Source: JAWKOK01 sp963765875
GTDB taxonomy: Bacteria; Chloroflexota; Anaerolineae; Caldilineales; Caldilineaceae
DNA: 64,000 nt
Assembly: GCA_963765875.1 (NCBI GenBank)
Contig: CAVXYK010000010.1
Location: 186,001 to 250,000 of the forward strand
Direction of reading: 5' to 3'
Notes under the pieces: generated by a model
The model's input: the letters and a program-made list of their open reading frames with translations, nothing else
What the model was told of the DNA's origin: nothing
The model's database searches: none
Position numbers and translations under genes: made by a program
In this document: one piece after another, positions 36,058 to 44,556 of the stretch
Layout of the letters: every line of letters begins with the position of its first letter
Position numbering within the stretch: the stretch's first letter is position 1

Positions 36058-36141
36058 CACCGCGGATTTTGCAGATTGGCCGGGTTCTCTGTCACGGAGA
36101 AATCCGCCGAAATCCGTCGAATCCGCAAAATCCGCGGTGAA
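36058..36141. repeat. intergenic inverted repeat (CACCGCGGATTTTGC)
   Basis: The left arm CACCGCGGATTTTGCAGATT (36058) pairs with the right arm AATCCGCAAAATCCGCGGTG ending at 36140; the inner AAATCCGCCGAAATCCGTCG is a direct variant. It belongs to the ATCCGCG family seen at 9984, 26736 and 53575. Confidence 0.75.
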
Positions 36142-36149
36142 TTGCTTTT

Positions 36150-37203
36150 TTACGCCGTTTCGTCAAAGACGATGACAACCTTGCCGCTCTGGCCTTCATC
36201 GGCCACTTGGTAGGCTTCGGCAGCCTGGTCAAGGGTGAAGCGGTGGGTCACGGTGATCTCGGGCTTGAGATCCCACTCGACCAGCTTCTCGACCAGGTCC
36301 TCCATGTGGCCCAGGCTGGTGACCCAGGAACCGTAGATGGTGATCTGGTTGTGGATGATGGTCTGGCTGACATCGAAGTCGACGTTGTTGCCTTCGCCGA
36401 CCATGGCAGCGCGGCCCCATCGACGGGTGCCCTGGAGCGCCAAGCAGACGTCCCTGGGGCGCACCCGAGCAGTCGACCGAAACTTCACAGCCGAGGCCCT
36501 GGGTCAGATCCTTGATCGTCTGAATGGCATTGCCATCGGAAATCACGCCGTAGTCGATGGCCCCAATATCCAGCGCAAAGTCGAGCCGTTCCTGGGAGAT
36601 GTCCGCGCCAATGACCATGGACGCGCCCATGGCTTTGGCCAGCAGGCCCGCGGCCATGCCCACCGGGCCGATGCCGGTGATCAGCACACGGTCTTCGCCG
36701 GAAACCTTCACACGCTGCAGCGCCTCGTAGGCCGTGCCGAAACCACAGGCAACCAGCGCGCCGTCGACGAAGCTCAGCTCGTCGGGCAACGCCACACAGA
36801 CACTCTCCTCAGCGACGCAGTAGTCGGCGTGGCCGCCGTCGCGTTGCCAGCCGTGGGCGGCGCGCTCGGGCGAAGTGCAGGAGATCATGTAGCCTTCACG
36901 GCAGTCATGACAGACGCCACAGCCGCTGATGTGGTAGAGGATGACGCGGTCGCCCTCTTTGAAGCGCTTGACGCCGGGACCGACCTTGACGATCTGCCCG
37001 CACGGCTCGTGGCCACCGATCACGCCCTGATAGGCCTCGGGACCATGACCCAGATGTTCACGATAGATAGCACGGATGTCGCTGCCGCAGATGGATGACG
37101 CTTTCATCCTGAGCAACACCTGGCCGTGGCCTGGTTCCGGAACATCAAATTCTTTGAATTCAATCTGTCGATTACCGGGAAGCAGAACGCCTGTCATTTT
37201 CAT
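36150..37203 (-). CDS. zinc-dependent alcohol dehydrogenase, one frame slip
   Basis: About 350 codons of the MDR alcohol dehydrogenase family. Catalytic zinc ligands are in SSICGSDIRAIY and GVIGGHEPCG; the structural zinc set C-x2-C-x2-C-x7-C is intact in CGVCHDCREGYMISC. The NAD-binding motif is ITGIGPVGMAAGLLAKAMG. The frame slips near 36460 (after VDCSGAP), and the last ~105 codons (RDVCLALQ ... GKVVIVFDETA) run on another frame. It may oxidise a sugar alcohol or threonine-like substrate. Confidence 0.85.
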
Positions 37204-37228
37204 TTATTGGACTCCTAAAATTATTGTG

Positions 37229-37279
37229 GCCCAACCGGATCTCTGGTGAGGCGCCGCCTCACCAGAGATCCGGTTGGGC
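37229..37279. repeat. perfect 25-bp-arm palindrome in the dehydrogenase leader
   Basis: Arms GCCCAACCGGATCTCTGGTG... (37229-37253) and complement (37255-37279) with a single-base centre. It sits 26 bp upstream of the dehydrogenase ATG and 42 bp before the yefM promoter, so any transcript of the dehydrogenase that starts upstream would fold it. Confidence 0.8.
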
Positions 37280-37321
37280 AATCCTTATTTGGATCTCCGT
37301 TATTGCGGATTGACAATATGG

Positions 37322-37361
37322 TTGACATCTGTCACTAAAACATGTACAGTAAGTCTGTACA
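37322..37361 (+). promoter_or_regulatory. yefM-yoeB promoter with TGTACA operator
   Basis: TTGACA (37322-37327), 17-bp spacer, TACAGT (37345-37350). The palindrome TGTACAG-N5-CTGTACA (37343-37361) covers the -10. TGTACA hexamers are the known YefM operator core, so autorepression is well supported. Confidence 0.75.
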
Positions 37362-37380
37362 AGAAAGAGAGGTGGCAACC

Positions 37381-37668
37381 TTGACGATTCAGACGACCTA
37401 CACAAATGCCAGGGCGAATCTGGCGGAATTCTGTAATAGTGTAGCAGAAGACAGAGATGTCGTGATAATTCAGCGCCGCGGCGCCGCTGACGTTGCGCTG
37501 ATTGCGGCTGACGAGCTGAATGGCCTTCTGGAGACGGCGCATCTGTTGCGCTCGCCGGAGAATGCTAAACGCTTGCTGACGGCACTGGCGCGTGCTCTTG
37601 AGGACAATGTTGGGCCGCAGTCCGTCGAGGAACTTCGTAACGAAGCGGGGTTGGATGATGCCGGATAG
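37381..37668 (+). CDS. yefM: YefM/Phd-family antitoxin
   Basis: A 95-residue antitoxin. TIQTTYTNARANLAEFCNSV is the classic YefM N-terminus, followed by VVIIQRRGAADVALIAADEL and LLETAHLLRSPENAKRLL. TTG at 37381 is preferred (GAGAGG eight bases upstream); an ATG at 37342 overlaps the operator and a GTG lies at 37372. The stop overlaps yoeB. It should bind YoeB through its C-terminal tail. Confidence 0.9.
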   Translation: MTIQTTYTNARANLAEFCNSVAEDRDVVIIQRRGAADVALIAADELNGLLETAHLLRSPENAKRLLTALARALEDNVGPQSVEELRNEAGLDDAG

Positions 37669-37945
37669 CGAAGCTGGAATCCCCCGACAGTGGAGCGCTG
37701 TTTTCCACCCTGAATTCCGTGATGATCTTCGCTATTGGGTCAAAACCAATCGTAAAATTGCCCTGCGTGCCCTCGACATCGTTGAGGCAATCTTGCGAGA
37801 TCCTGCCCGCGGCATCGGCAAGCCGGAGCCGCTTCGCTATCTCGGAGCCGGCGTCTGGTCTCGTCGCCTCACGCAGGAGCACCGAATCGTCTATCTGGTC
37901 CGCGACAACCGTATCGATTTTTTGCAAGCACGCTATCACTATTGA
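37658..37945 (+). CDS. yoeB: YoeB/Txe-family toxin
   Basis: A 95-residue ribosome-dependent mRNA nuclease of the RelE superfamily: FHPEFRDDLRYWVKTNRKIALRAL, GIGKPEPLRYLGAGVWSRRL, then TQEHRIVYLVRDN and the C-terminal ARYHY pair (His and Tyr of the YoeB active site). It overlaps yefM by 11 bp. ATG at 37655 is an alternative start. Order antitoxin-toxin is canonical. Confidence 0.92.
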   Translation: MPDSEAGIPRQWSAVFHPEFRDDLRYWVKTNRKIALRALDIVEAILRDPARGIGKPEPLRYLGAGVWSRRLTQEHRIVYLVRDNRIDFLQARYHY

Positions 37946-37948
37946 GGT

Positions 37949-38029
37949 GGCTGGTGACTAGGAATTGGGGACTAGGGATCAGGAATCTGTGCACGACCCA
38001 ACCCCAATCCCTAGTCCCTCATCACCAAC
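37949..38029. repeat. intergenic inverted repeat (GACTAGGGA)
   Basis: GGTGACTAGGAATTGGGGAC (37950) and TCCCTAGTCCC...ATCACC (about 38007-38024) pair imperfectly. It lies between yoeB and the convergent dehydrogenase gene. Confidence 0.6.
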
Positions 38030-38034
38030 CCCAG

Positions 38035-39069
38035 TCACACCAACTCGATCTGTGCCTTAACGGACGCGGCCGGCATGTTGACGGCAAAGTCGAAGGCTTC
38101 GACGCTATCTGCGAAGGCAAATGTATCCGTAATCAACGGCTTGACATCGAGTTGTCCGCTGCCCATCAGTGCCAGGGCGCGGGGATAGACGTGGGCATAA
38201 CGGAAGACATGTTCGACGCGCGCCTCCTTGGATGCAGCGTAGACCACATCGTAGGCAATCGGCTCCATGGGCATGCCCACAAAGACGACCGTGCCGCCGG
38301 GGCAGAGCGGTTCGAAAACGCCGGCTGCTGCACGCTCGTTTCCACTGCATTCAAAGACGATGTCCGCTCCCCAACCATCGGTCACTTCGCTCACCACCTC
38401 AAGCAGACTTTGCTCAGCTATATTCACCGGCGTGATCGGACCCAGCGTCGCGGCCAGATCCAGCTTGGGCTGCTGCACGTCGGTGATGATCACCTGGCTG
38501 CAACCGCCGGCCAGCGCAGCGAGCGCGGTCAGTACGCCGATGGGGCCTGCTCCCGTGACCACGGCCACGTCGCCCGCTTTGATCTGCGCTTTGATGGCGG
38601 CATGCATGCCCACGGCCAGTGGCTCGACCATGGCGCCCTCGGCAAAGCTCACATTCTCCGGCAGCTTGAAGGTGAAGGCTGCGGGATGGACGACGCTGGG
38701 GCGCAGAACACCGTGGATGGGCGGCGTGGCCCAGAAACGCACGGCCGGATCCAGGTTATAGATGCCGAGCTGAGTCGCCTTGCTGTTGGGGTCGGGAATA
38801 CCCGGTTCCATGCAGACCCGATCGCCCATGGCCAGATGTTGGACCGCTTCGCCGATCTCCGTGATCGTGCCGGACGCCTCGTGGCCGAGCACCATGGGTT
38901 CGCGCACAACGAACGGCCCGATGGCCCCATGGGTGTAGTAGTGGACGTCACTGCCGCAGATGCCCACGGTGTGGATGGCAATGCGCACATCGTGCGGCCC
39001 CATGGGCTCGTCGAGTTCAATGTCGCGCAGCGTTAGTTCGTCTTTTTTTTCAAGGACTAGTGCTTGCAT
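38035..39069 (-). CDS. zinc-type polyol (xylitol/sorbitol) dehydrogenase lacking structural-zinc cysteines
   Basis: A 344-residue MDR dehydrogenase with HTVGICGSDVHYYTHG, the zinc His-Glu of MVLGHEASG, EPLAVGMHAAIKA and the Rossmann motif VVTGAGPIGVLTALAALAGG, as in xylitol and sorbitol dehydrogenases. The usual cysteine cluster after EPG is replaced by EPGIPDPNSKATQLGIYNLD, so no structural zinc can bind there. It is the last gene of the second CUT1 operon, so its substrate may be the sugar alcohol imported. Confidence 0.85.
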   Translation of the reverse strand: MQALVLEKKDELTLRDIELDEPMGPHDVRIAIHTVGICGSDVHYYTHGAIGPFVVREPMVLGHEASGTITEIGEAVQHLAMGDRVCMEPGIPDPNSKATQLGIYNLDPAVRFWATPPIHGVLRPSVVHPAAFTFKLPENVSFAEGAMVEPLAVGMHAAIKAQIKAGDVAVVTGAGPIGVLTALAALAGGCSQVIITDVQQPKLDLAATLGPITPVNIAEQSLLEVVSEVTDGWGADIVFECSGNERAAAGVFEPLCPGGTVVFVGMPMEPIAYDVVYAASKEARVEHVFRYAHVYPRALALMGSGQLDVKPLITDTFAFADSVEAFDFAVNMPAASVKAQIELV

Positions 39070-39088
39070 TCGATTGCTCCGATAGTTG

Positions 39089-39190
39089 GCAAGGGGTGAC
39101 AAGATGAGGGGGGTGACGAGGTGATCGAGTAAGACTTTCTAGCCAATCACACGCTCACCCCTTCACCTTGTCGCCTTATCACCCCTTACG
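39089..39190. repeat. intergenic inverted repeat (AAGGGGTGACAAG)
   Basis: AAGGGGTGACAAGATGAGGGG (39089) pairs imperfectly with CACCTTGTCGCCTTATCACCC near 39164-39184. It lies between the polyol dehydrogenase and the small membrane protein gene, overlapping the latter's stop. Confidence 0.55.
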
Positions 39191-39400
39191 TACGATAATT
39201 ACAGCCAGAATCAACGAAATGACGGTCGAAATCCAGAGTGGCAGATAAAACTCGACGAAGCGCATCCAAAGCAGGCTGATGGCGACGAAGAGCACGACAC
39301 TGATGAAGACCCGATCAAATGTGTTGGTTTCGATGGGTAAAAAGCCCTTGCGCCCTTCGTGCTCAACAGGCGCCTGGACAGCCTTTGTTTCTAGCGTCAT
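39179..39400 (-). CDS. small membrane protein coded with sugar permeases
   Basis: A 73-residue protein with a soluble N-terminal part (ETKAVQAPVEHEGRKGFLPI) and two hydrophobic segments (VFISVVLFVAISLLWMRF and LPLWISTVISLILAVIIV). It is 11 bp after the MalG-type permease stop in the same direction, so it belongs to the operon. Small two-helix proteins occur in some polyol CUT1 operons; the function is not known. Confidence 0.65.
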   Translation of the reverse strand: MTLETKAVQAPVEHEGRKGFLPIETNTFDRVFISVVLFVAISLLWMRFVEFYLPLWISTVISLILAVIIVRKG

Positions 39401-39411
39401 GGCTATGCTCC

Positions 39412-40266
39412 CTATTCCTTCACTGCGCCGAACGTCAAGCCCATCACAATGTAGCGCTGGACAAAGATCAAGAAGACCAGGGCCGGCAGCAGTGAGATGG
39501 TCGCAACTGCCGCCATTTCACCCCAGTTGGTGCCGGTCACCGTGACAAACTCGGCCAGGCCGGTAGTGATGGTGCGAGCTTTCACACTGGTGAGCGATGC
39601 AGCAAATAGGTACTCATTCCAGGCAAAGACCCAACTGAGAATGAAGGTCACGGCGATACCGGGCGCGGCCAACGGTACAACGATTCTGGTCAACACGGTC
39701 CACCGATTGGCTCCGTCAACGGTTGCTGCCTCATCCAGCGTGATGGGAATGCCGTCCATGATACCCTTCATCAGCCAGATGGCGAAGGGTAGATTGAAGA
39801 CGCAATAGAGCAGGATGAGGCCAATCCGCGTGTCAAACAAGGTCCAGTTGCCGATGCGGAAGACACGGGTGAAGAGGAGGAAGAGCGGCAGGGCAAAGGC
39901 TGCCGCCGGGGCCATGCGATTGGTGATGGTCCAAAAGAAGATGTTGTCAGAGCCGGCCAGCTTCCAGCGTGACAGCGCGTAGGTGGCCAGAATAGCCAGA
40001 ACCGAAACAAGCAGCGCATTGCTGGTGGCGATAACCACCGAATTGAAAATATAGCGCTGAAAGGCTGGATTGGTCAGCGGCTTGATGTAATTCTGTGAAT
40101 AAAAAGATGTCTGAAGCAATGAGGGCGCGGCGAAGAGTTCGACACGGCTGCGGGCTGAAACCACAAACATCCAATAGATTGGCAGAATCGTGAAGATCGA
40201 CATCCCGATCCAGAGCGCGTACAAGCCGATCCAGCCCAATGTCTTGCGAAACTTGGCAGTTGTCAT
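39412..40266 (-). CDS. CUT1 sugar/polyol ABC transporter permease, MalG-type (second system)
   Basis: A 284-residue inner-membrane permease: GLYALWIGMSIFTILPIYWM, NALLVSVLAILATYALSRWK, the EAA loop LDEAATVDGANRWTVLTRIV and the end RYIVMGLTFGAVKE typical of MalG proteins. It follows the MalF-type gene by 11 bp. The operon has no ATPase gene. The polyol dehydrogenase downstream suggests a sugar alcohol as cargo. Confidence 0.92.
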   Translation of the reverse strand: MTTAKFRKTLGWIGLYALWIGMSIFTILPIYWMFVVSARSRVELFAAPSLLQTSFYSQNYIKPLTNPAFQRYIFNSVVIATSNALLVSVLAILATYALSRWKLAGSDNIFFWTITNRMAPAAAFALPLFLLFTRVFRIGNWTLFDTRIGLILLYCVFNLPFAIWLMKGIMDGIPITLDEAATVDGANRWTVLTRIVVPLAAPGIAVTFILSWVFAWNEYLFAASLTSVKARTITTGLAEFVTVTGTNWGEMAAVATISLLPALVFLIFVQRYIVMGLTFGAVKE

Positions 40267-40277
40267 GGTTTCAAGCC

Positions 40278-41152
40278 TTACTCCTGCTGTTTGCCGACCT
40301 GCGACATCGTGATGAATAGGAGCCAGCAGAGCACAATCGTGAAGTAGAGGACCAGCATGGACATGGCTGAGCCATAGCCGTAGTCAGTACTGGGAAAGAC
40401 CACGCGCCAGATGTAGATGCCGATGTAACGCGTGGCATCGCCGGGGCCGCCGCCGGTAAGCAGAAAGACCTCGTCCACAATGCGGAATGCATCCATCAAG
40501 CGGATGAAGAGCGTCGTGATGATCACCGGCATCATCATGGGGATGGTCAAAAACCGCAGTGTCTGCCAGCGATTGGCGCCGTCGACCAGCGCCTGTTCCA
40601 GCGGTTCCCTGGGAATGGCCGTGAGACCGGCCACCATGGTCAGCGTGACGAAGGGTGTCCAGTGCCAGATGTCCATCAGGACTGTGGTGGCGAAGGCGTG
40701 ATTGGCATAGCGTCCAATGTTGTAGTCGATGCCGAACCATCTGTCCAGGTAGTAGGGTGCAAGACCGAAACCGGGAATGGTCAGCAGGCGCCAGGTGGCG
40801 CCGACTGCGATGGGGGCCACCATCAGCGGCAGCGCATAGATTGTGCGGAAGACGGTTCTGCCGGGGAAATTGCGGACCAGTGTCGTGGCCAGGAGAAAGC
40901 CGAGGACCATCTCGGTGCCGACGGCAAGGAAGGTGAACGTAAGCGTGCGGCGCATGGCGCCCAGAAAATTGGGATCGAAGACAAGTCGCCGGTAGTTGTT
41001 GACGCCCGCCCATTCCATTTCGCCCGAAGCGGAAAAGACGTTCCAGTCAAAGAAGCCGACGTAGAGAACATAGAAAAAGGGCAAAAGCCCCATGATCCCC
41101 AGGATAATAAGGGTGGGACCAGCAGCCCCCACCCCATGCGGTTTGAACGCAT
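40278..41152 (-). CDS. CUT1 sugar/polyol ABC transporter permease, MalF-type (second system), one frame slip
   Basis: About 290 codons. The start MRSNRMGWGLLVPP (ATG 41152) and the continuation LIILGIMGLLPFFYVLYVGF lie in different frames, joined by a one-base slip near 41115. EYAA-type docking loop is EQALVDGANRWQTLRFLTIP and the C-terminal part RLMDAFRIVDEVFLLTGGGPG is standard. An intact reading from 41132 would give a shorter protein (284 residues). Four bases separate it from the binding-protein stop. Confidence 0.88.
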
Positions 41153-41156
41153 GTTT

Positions 41157-42650
41157 TTACTCGCCGTAACCCAGTTGCATCATGGTCTCTTCTGCAGCAA
41201 CACAGGCGGCATCCAGCGCCTCTTCAGCGGTCATTTCACCGGCGATGGTCTGCCAGATGAAGGGCTCAACCGCGCCACGTAGTGAAGGATGGAACGGAAT
41301 CGGCGGCGCGCCGGCGAAGAGCGGGCCGTCTTCCTTCATCTTGGTGAAGTAGTTGTCCGTCTTGGCATCTACTTCCTGAACCAACGCGTCGTCGTAGGTG
41401 GAGTCCATGACGATGCGTGAACCGGCAATGGCCCATTCGGGCTGCACGGATTCTTGACCGATGAACTGGAGCCACAACAGAGTGGCTTCCTTGTTCTGCG
41501 AGGAGTGCGGCACGCCAAAAGCGCCACCGTCGTAGTAGCCGATGTAGCCTTCGCCGGCTGCGGCCTCATCCATCACGCCTTCGGCCGTTGGTGGCAGAGC
41601 CACGCCGACGTTGCCGACAACTGCTGAACGGTCAGGATCGGTGGCGATCCAGGCGGCATTTTCGCCGTAGACCCAGCCCTGGGCTGCACGGCCAGCGGCA
41701 AAGCTGCCTGCGACCTCGTCCCAGGTGCTGCTGGAAGCTTCGGGCGGTGCATAATCGAGCAGTCCGGTCCAGAAGGCAAGGGCCTCCTTGGCTGCGGCGC
41801 TATTCATCTCGCCGCCGTTCTCTTCACAGGCCTTCCAAGTCTCCAGATTGACACCCCAATTGTAGACGCCAAAGGTCGGTGCAATCGATTCTACGAATTC
41901 GTAGAAGGAGGAAGAGTGTCCGGAATGGGCCTGAACAGTCGATCCCCAGAGTTCCATGTCGTTCTCTTCACCATATTTCGTGAAGAATGCCGCGTTGTCA
42001 GCATACTGCTCGAAGGTCTCGGCCGGGGTCAACGGATAGCCGTATTCAGCCTCGAAGGCAGCCTGGATGTCCGGATCGTTGAAGAGATCCATGCGGTATA
42101 GCTGAATCTTGATGAAGGCTTCCATCGGCACGCCAAAGACGTCGCCGTTTGCATCCTTGAAGTAGTCAAGGAAGGAGGTGAACTTGGCTAGATCGAAGTC
42201 TTCAGCGGCCAATTCCGGATTGTCGGCCAGCATCTGGGAAAGGTTGACCAGGAAGTCGCGGGCCAGATAGGTGTAGATGATGTCCTGCTCGATGTACACA
42301 AAGTCATAGATGCCGGTGTTGGCTTCCATGTCCTTGATGGCCTTGTTGTACATCTCATCCCAGGACGTCACCTCGAACTCGACATTGATGCCGGTTGCCT
42401 CAGTGAATTGGGGGCCCAGCACCTCTTGAACATAGCGAGATGGAGGAGTGCTCTCGGAAATGCCGTGGATTGTGGCCCCGGCATAGGGCTCTGCGGCCTT
42501 GGCCCAGAAATCCATTTCGCCGTCGGCAGCCGCAGCGCCTTCTTCTGCCGCCGGTTCAACCGGTGCAGGCGCGGCGGCCGGGCAAGCCACCAAGATCATG
42601 GCGATCAGCATCAGAAGTACGGTCAAACCAAACATTCGTTTGCGGAACAT
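41157..42650 (-). CDS. ABC transporter substrate-binding lipoprotein (second CUT1 system)
   Basis: A 497-residue extracellular binding protein. The signal is MFGLTVLLMLIAMILVAC, lipidated on the Cys near residue 22, then an Ala/Pro/Glu linker. The body is family-1 type: TIHGISESTPPSRYVQEV, NVEFEVTSWDEMYNKAIKDM, YDFVYIEQDIIYTYLARDF, GYYDGGAFGVPHSSQNKEA. ATG at 42650 follows AAGGGG. First structural gene of the operon and 230 bp after the DeoR-type regulator. Confidence 0.92.
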   Translation of the reverse strand: MFRKRMFGLTVLLMLIAMILVACPAAAPAPVEPAAEEGAAAADGEMDFWAKAAEPYAGATIHGISESTPPSRYVQEVLGPQFTEATGINVEFEVTSWDEMYNKAIKDMEANTGIYDFVYIEQDIIYTYLARDFLVNLSQMLADNPELAAEDFDLAKFTSFLDYFKDANGDVFGVPMEAFIKIQLYRMDLFNDPDIQAAFEAEYGYPLTPAETFEQYADNAAFFTKYGEENDMELWGSTVQAHSGHSSSFYEFVESIAPTFGVYNWGVNLETWKACEENGGEMNSAAAKEALAFWTGLLDYAPPEASSSTWDEVAGSFAAGRAAQGWVYGENAAWIATDPDRSAVVGNVGVALPPTAEGVMDEAAAGEGYIGYYDGGAFGVPHSSQNKEATLLWLQFIGQESVQPEWAIAGSRIVMDSTYDDALVQEVDAKTDNYFTKMKEDGPLFAGAPPIPFHPSLRGAVEPFIWQTIAGEMTAEEALDAACVAAEETMMQLGYGE

Positions 42651-42880
42651 CGTTGTTTCCCCTTTGAGCAACGGTTGATTGAACAGCTCTGAACAAGATT
42701 CGAAATATCTGAAATTGACTGCGATTTCGCTCAAGCCCTATTCCATCGGCACCACCTTTCCGTATTCGTGTTCTGGAGGACAGTCACATATTACACAATC
42801 GGAAGCCACGCGGCAGCTTGGAATCGGGCGCTGAGCCCTGTAGTCAATGCTGCCGAAATAACGGCCAAACTATCGTTAAG

Positions 42881-43672
42881 CTAGACAGTGATCACGTTGA
42901 CATCTTGATTCTTCACGGATTGGACCATGGCTGTAGGCGCCTCAGATCCCGAAATAACGGTGGAGATTTCGCTCAGACCAGCAAACGAAGCGAATGCAAC
43001 CCGCCCCCATTTTTCGTGGTCGGCGAGTACGATGGATTCGCCGGCTGCTGCAACCATCAGTCGTTTCGCTTCAATGACCCAGGCATTGACATCAGTGGCC
43101 CCCGCTTGAGGCGAGATTCCCTTACAGCCCAGAAATGCCTGATCGATATTGACATCATTCAATATCTGATTGATCCAGGCGCCGACGACGACCCAAGAGC
43201 TTGGCCGGACGATACCGCCCAGAATGACCACGGTAGTGTTAGGCGACTCTTCGAATTCCATGGCGATTGGCAAACAATTGGTAAGCACCGTAAGGCCACG
43301 GCGATCTCCTAGATGTTTGGCCATCTGTAGCGTGGTCGTACTGGCATCCAGCAGGATGGTGCTGCCATTCTGAACCAATGACGCTGCCGATGCGCCGATG
43401 CGCTGTTTCTCATCTTCCAGAACCGACTGCCGCTCGCTAAACGAGAAATCGGCACGACTGACATCGGTTGCCAAGGCAATGGCCCCGCCATGGGTCCGTT
43501 GCACAATACCCTCTTGCTCCAATCGATCCAGGTCCGTGCGAATGGTGACCGGTGAGACAGCGAACTGAAGCGCTAGCTCATCCACTGATACACGCCCATT
43601 TTCAGACACAAGCGTTCGGATCTGCCGGCGACGCTCTTCCGGAAATATCTTTTGAATGCTTTTGTTCTTCAT
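42881..43672 (-). CDS. DeoR/GlpR family transcriptional regulator
   Basis: A 263-residue repressor. The N-terminal winged HTH is VSVDELALQFAVSPVTIRTDLDRLEQEG, followed by VQRTHGGAIAL (the DeoR hinge). The C-terminal sugar-sensor domain has TTTLQMAKHLGDRRGLTVLTNCLP, VILGGIVRP and AFLGCKGISPQAGATD. It precedes the second CUT1 operon in the same orientation, so it is the probable regulator, sensing a phosphorylated sugar. Confidence 0.9.
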   Translation of the reverse strand: MKNKSIQKIFPEERRRQIRTLVSENGRVSVDELALQFAVSPVTIRTDLDRLEQEGIVQRTHGGAIALATDVSRADFSFSERQSVLEDEKQRIGASAASLVQNGSTILLDASTTTLQMAKHLGDRRGLTVLTNCLPIAMEFEESPNTTVVILGGIVRPSSWVVVGAWINQILNDVNIDQAFLGCKGISPQAGATDVNAWVIEAKRLMVAAAGESIVLADHEKWGRVAFASFAGLSEISTVISGSEAPTAMVQSVKNQDVNVITV

Positions 43673-43746
43673 TGTTTGTCTGGGAAGATGTTGTTGTTTT
43701 CTTGCTTAATCATAGTGCGTTTATTGTGATTCGTCAAGTGTTTTTT

Positions 43747-44382
43747 TTACTCATTCCACTCGATGCGCGCGTCAATATTGCCCGAATCCAGCATGTCGAG
43801 TTCAACAGCTGCAACAGAGGAGACGTCGATCAGATGGGGGTTGTTGGACGGCATGCGGTCGATAACCGTGACCACCACAGAGTTACCGTTGTAGAGATTT
43901 GTCACAAGCACCTGGGTTCCGAAGGGCAGATCCTTGTGAGCTGCCACGTACTCGTCCTTGTTGTAAAGTGCGCCGCTGGCCGTAGCCGCCCCTTGCAATG
44001 AATCGCTGAGAAAGGACGCAACACCTTCATCGACATTTACAGCTTGTGTGACGCTTTCCGACGGTTGCTCTGCTACCGCGTCAGCGAGGACCTCTTCTTC
44101 GGGCGTCACTGTTGGTAGCGCTGCAGGTGGCACTGTAGGTACCATTGTCGGGGCCAGGGTTTCTGTAGGCGCCACGGTCTCTGTAGGGTTTTCTTCTACA
44201 GGGGGGGCCGCCGTAGGCTCTTCCATTGGCGTCTGCGTTGCGCGTTTCTCGCCATCTTCATCAACCGGGGCCGACGTAGTAGCCGGCTCCGGCATTTCTT
44301 GCGCGCTATCCGACGGCTGACCACACGCAGTGAGTGCGAGCAAGACCACGAAGGCTACAATCAGACTCAATTGTCTGTGCAT
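43747..44382 (-). CDS. RlpA-like double-psi beta-barrel lipoprotein
   Basis: A 211-residue lipoprotein. The signal peptide LSLIVAFVVLLALTAC has the lipobox LTAC. A long Pro/Thr/Glu-rich linker (residues ~25-105) follows. The C-terminal part ASFLSDSLQGAATASGALYN ... DLPFGTQVLVTNLYNGNSV and VTVIDRMPSNNPHLIDVSS is an RlpA/DPBB domain, which in relatives binds or cuts denuded peptidoglycan. The final Asp of VIDRMP is kept. Confidence 0.82.
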   Translation of the reverse strand: MHRQLSLIVAFVVLLALTACGQPSDSAQEMPEPATTSAPVDEDGEKRATQTPMEEPTAAPPVEENPTETVAPTETLAPTMVPTVPPAALPTVTPEEEVLADAVAEQPSESVTQAVNVDEGVASFLSDSLQGAATASGALYNKDEYVAAHKDLPFGTQVLVTNLYNGNSVVVTVIDRMPSNNPHLIDVSSVAAVELDMLDSGNIDARIEWNE

Positions 44383-44420
44383 AATATCGATTCCTTTATA
44401 TTTTTATGGCTCTGTGAGGA

Positions 44421-44521
44421 ATTGTGGGGCTAGACCTCCGGGAGGTGTCCACAAAATGGCCGCCTGGGCAGAGATTTCCTGGACACCTCCCGGAGGTTGG
44501 GTTTCCGTATGTCCCCACAAT
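44421..44521. repeat. nested cruciform (ACCTCCGGGAGGTGTCCA)
   Basis: Inner arms ACCTCCGGGAGGTGTCCA (44434-44451) and its complement (44480-44497); outer arms ATTGTGGGG (44421-44429) and CCCCACAAT (44513-44521). Each inner arm is itself near-palindromic. The CCTCCGGGAGG word recurs in the repeat at 62767-62827. Confidence 0.8.
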
Positions 44522-44556
44522 AGCTCAAAGAGCCATTTTTTTGTTTCCGATTCTGT

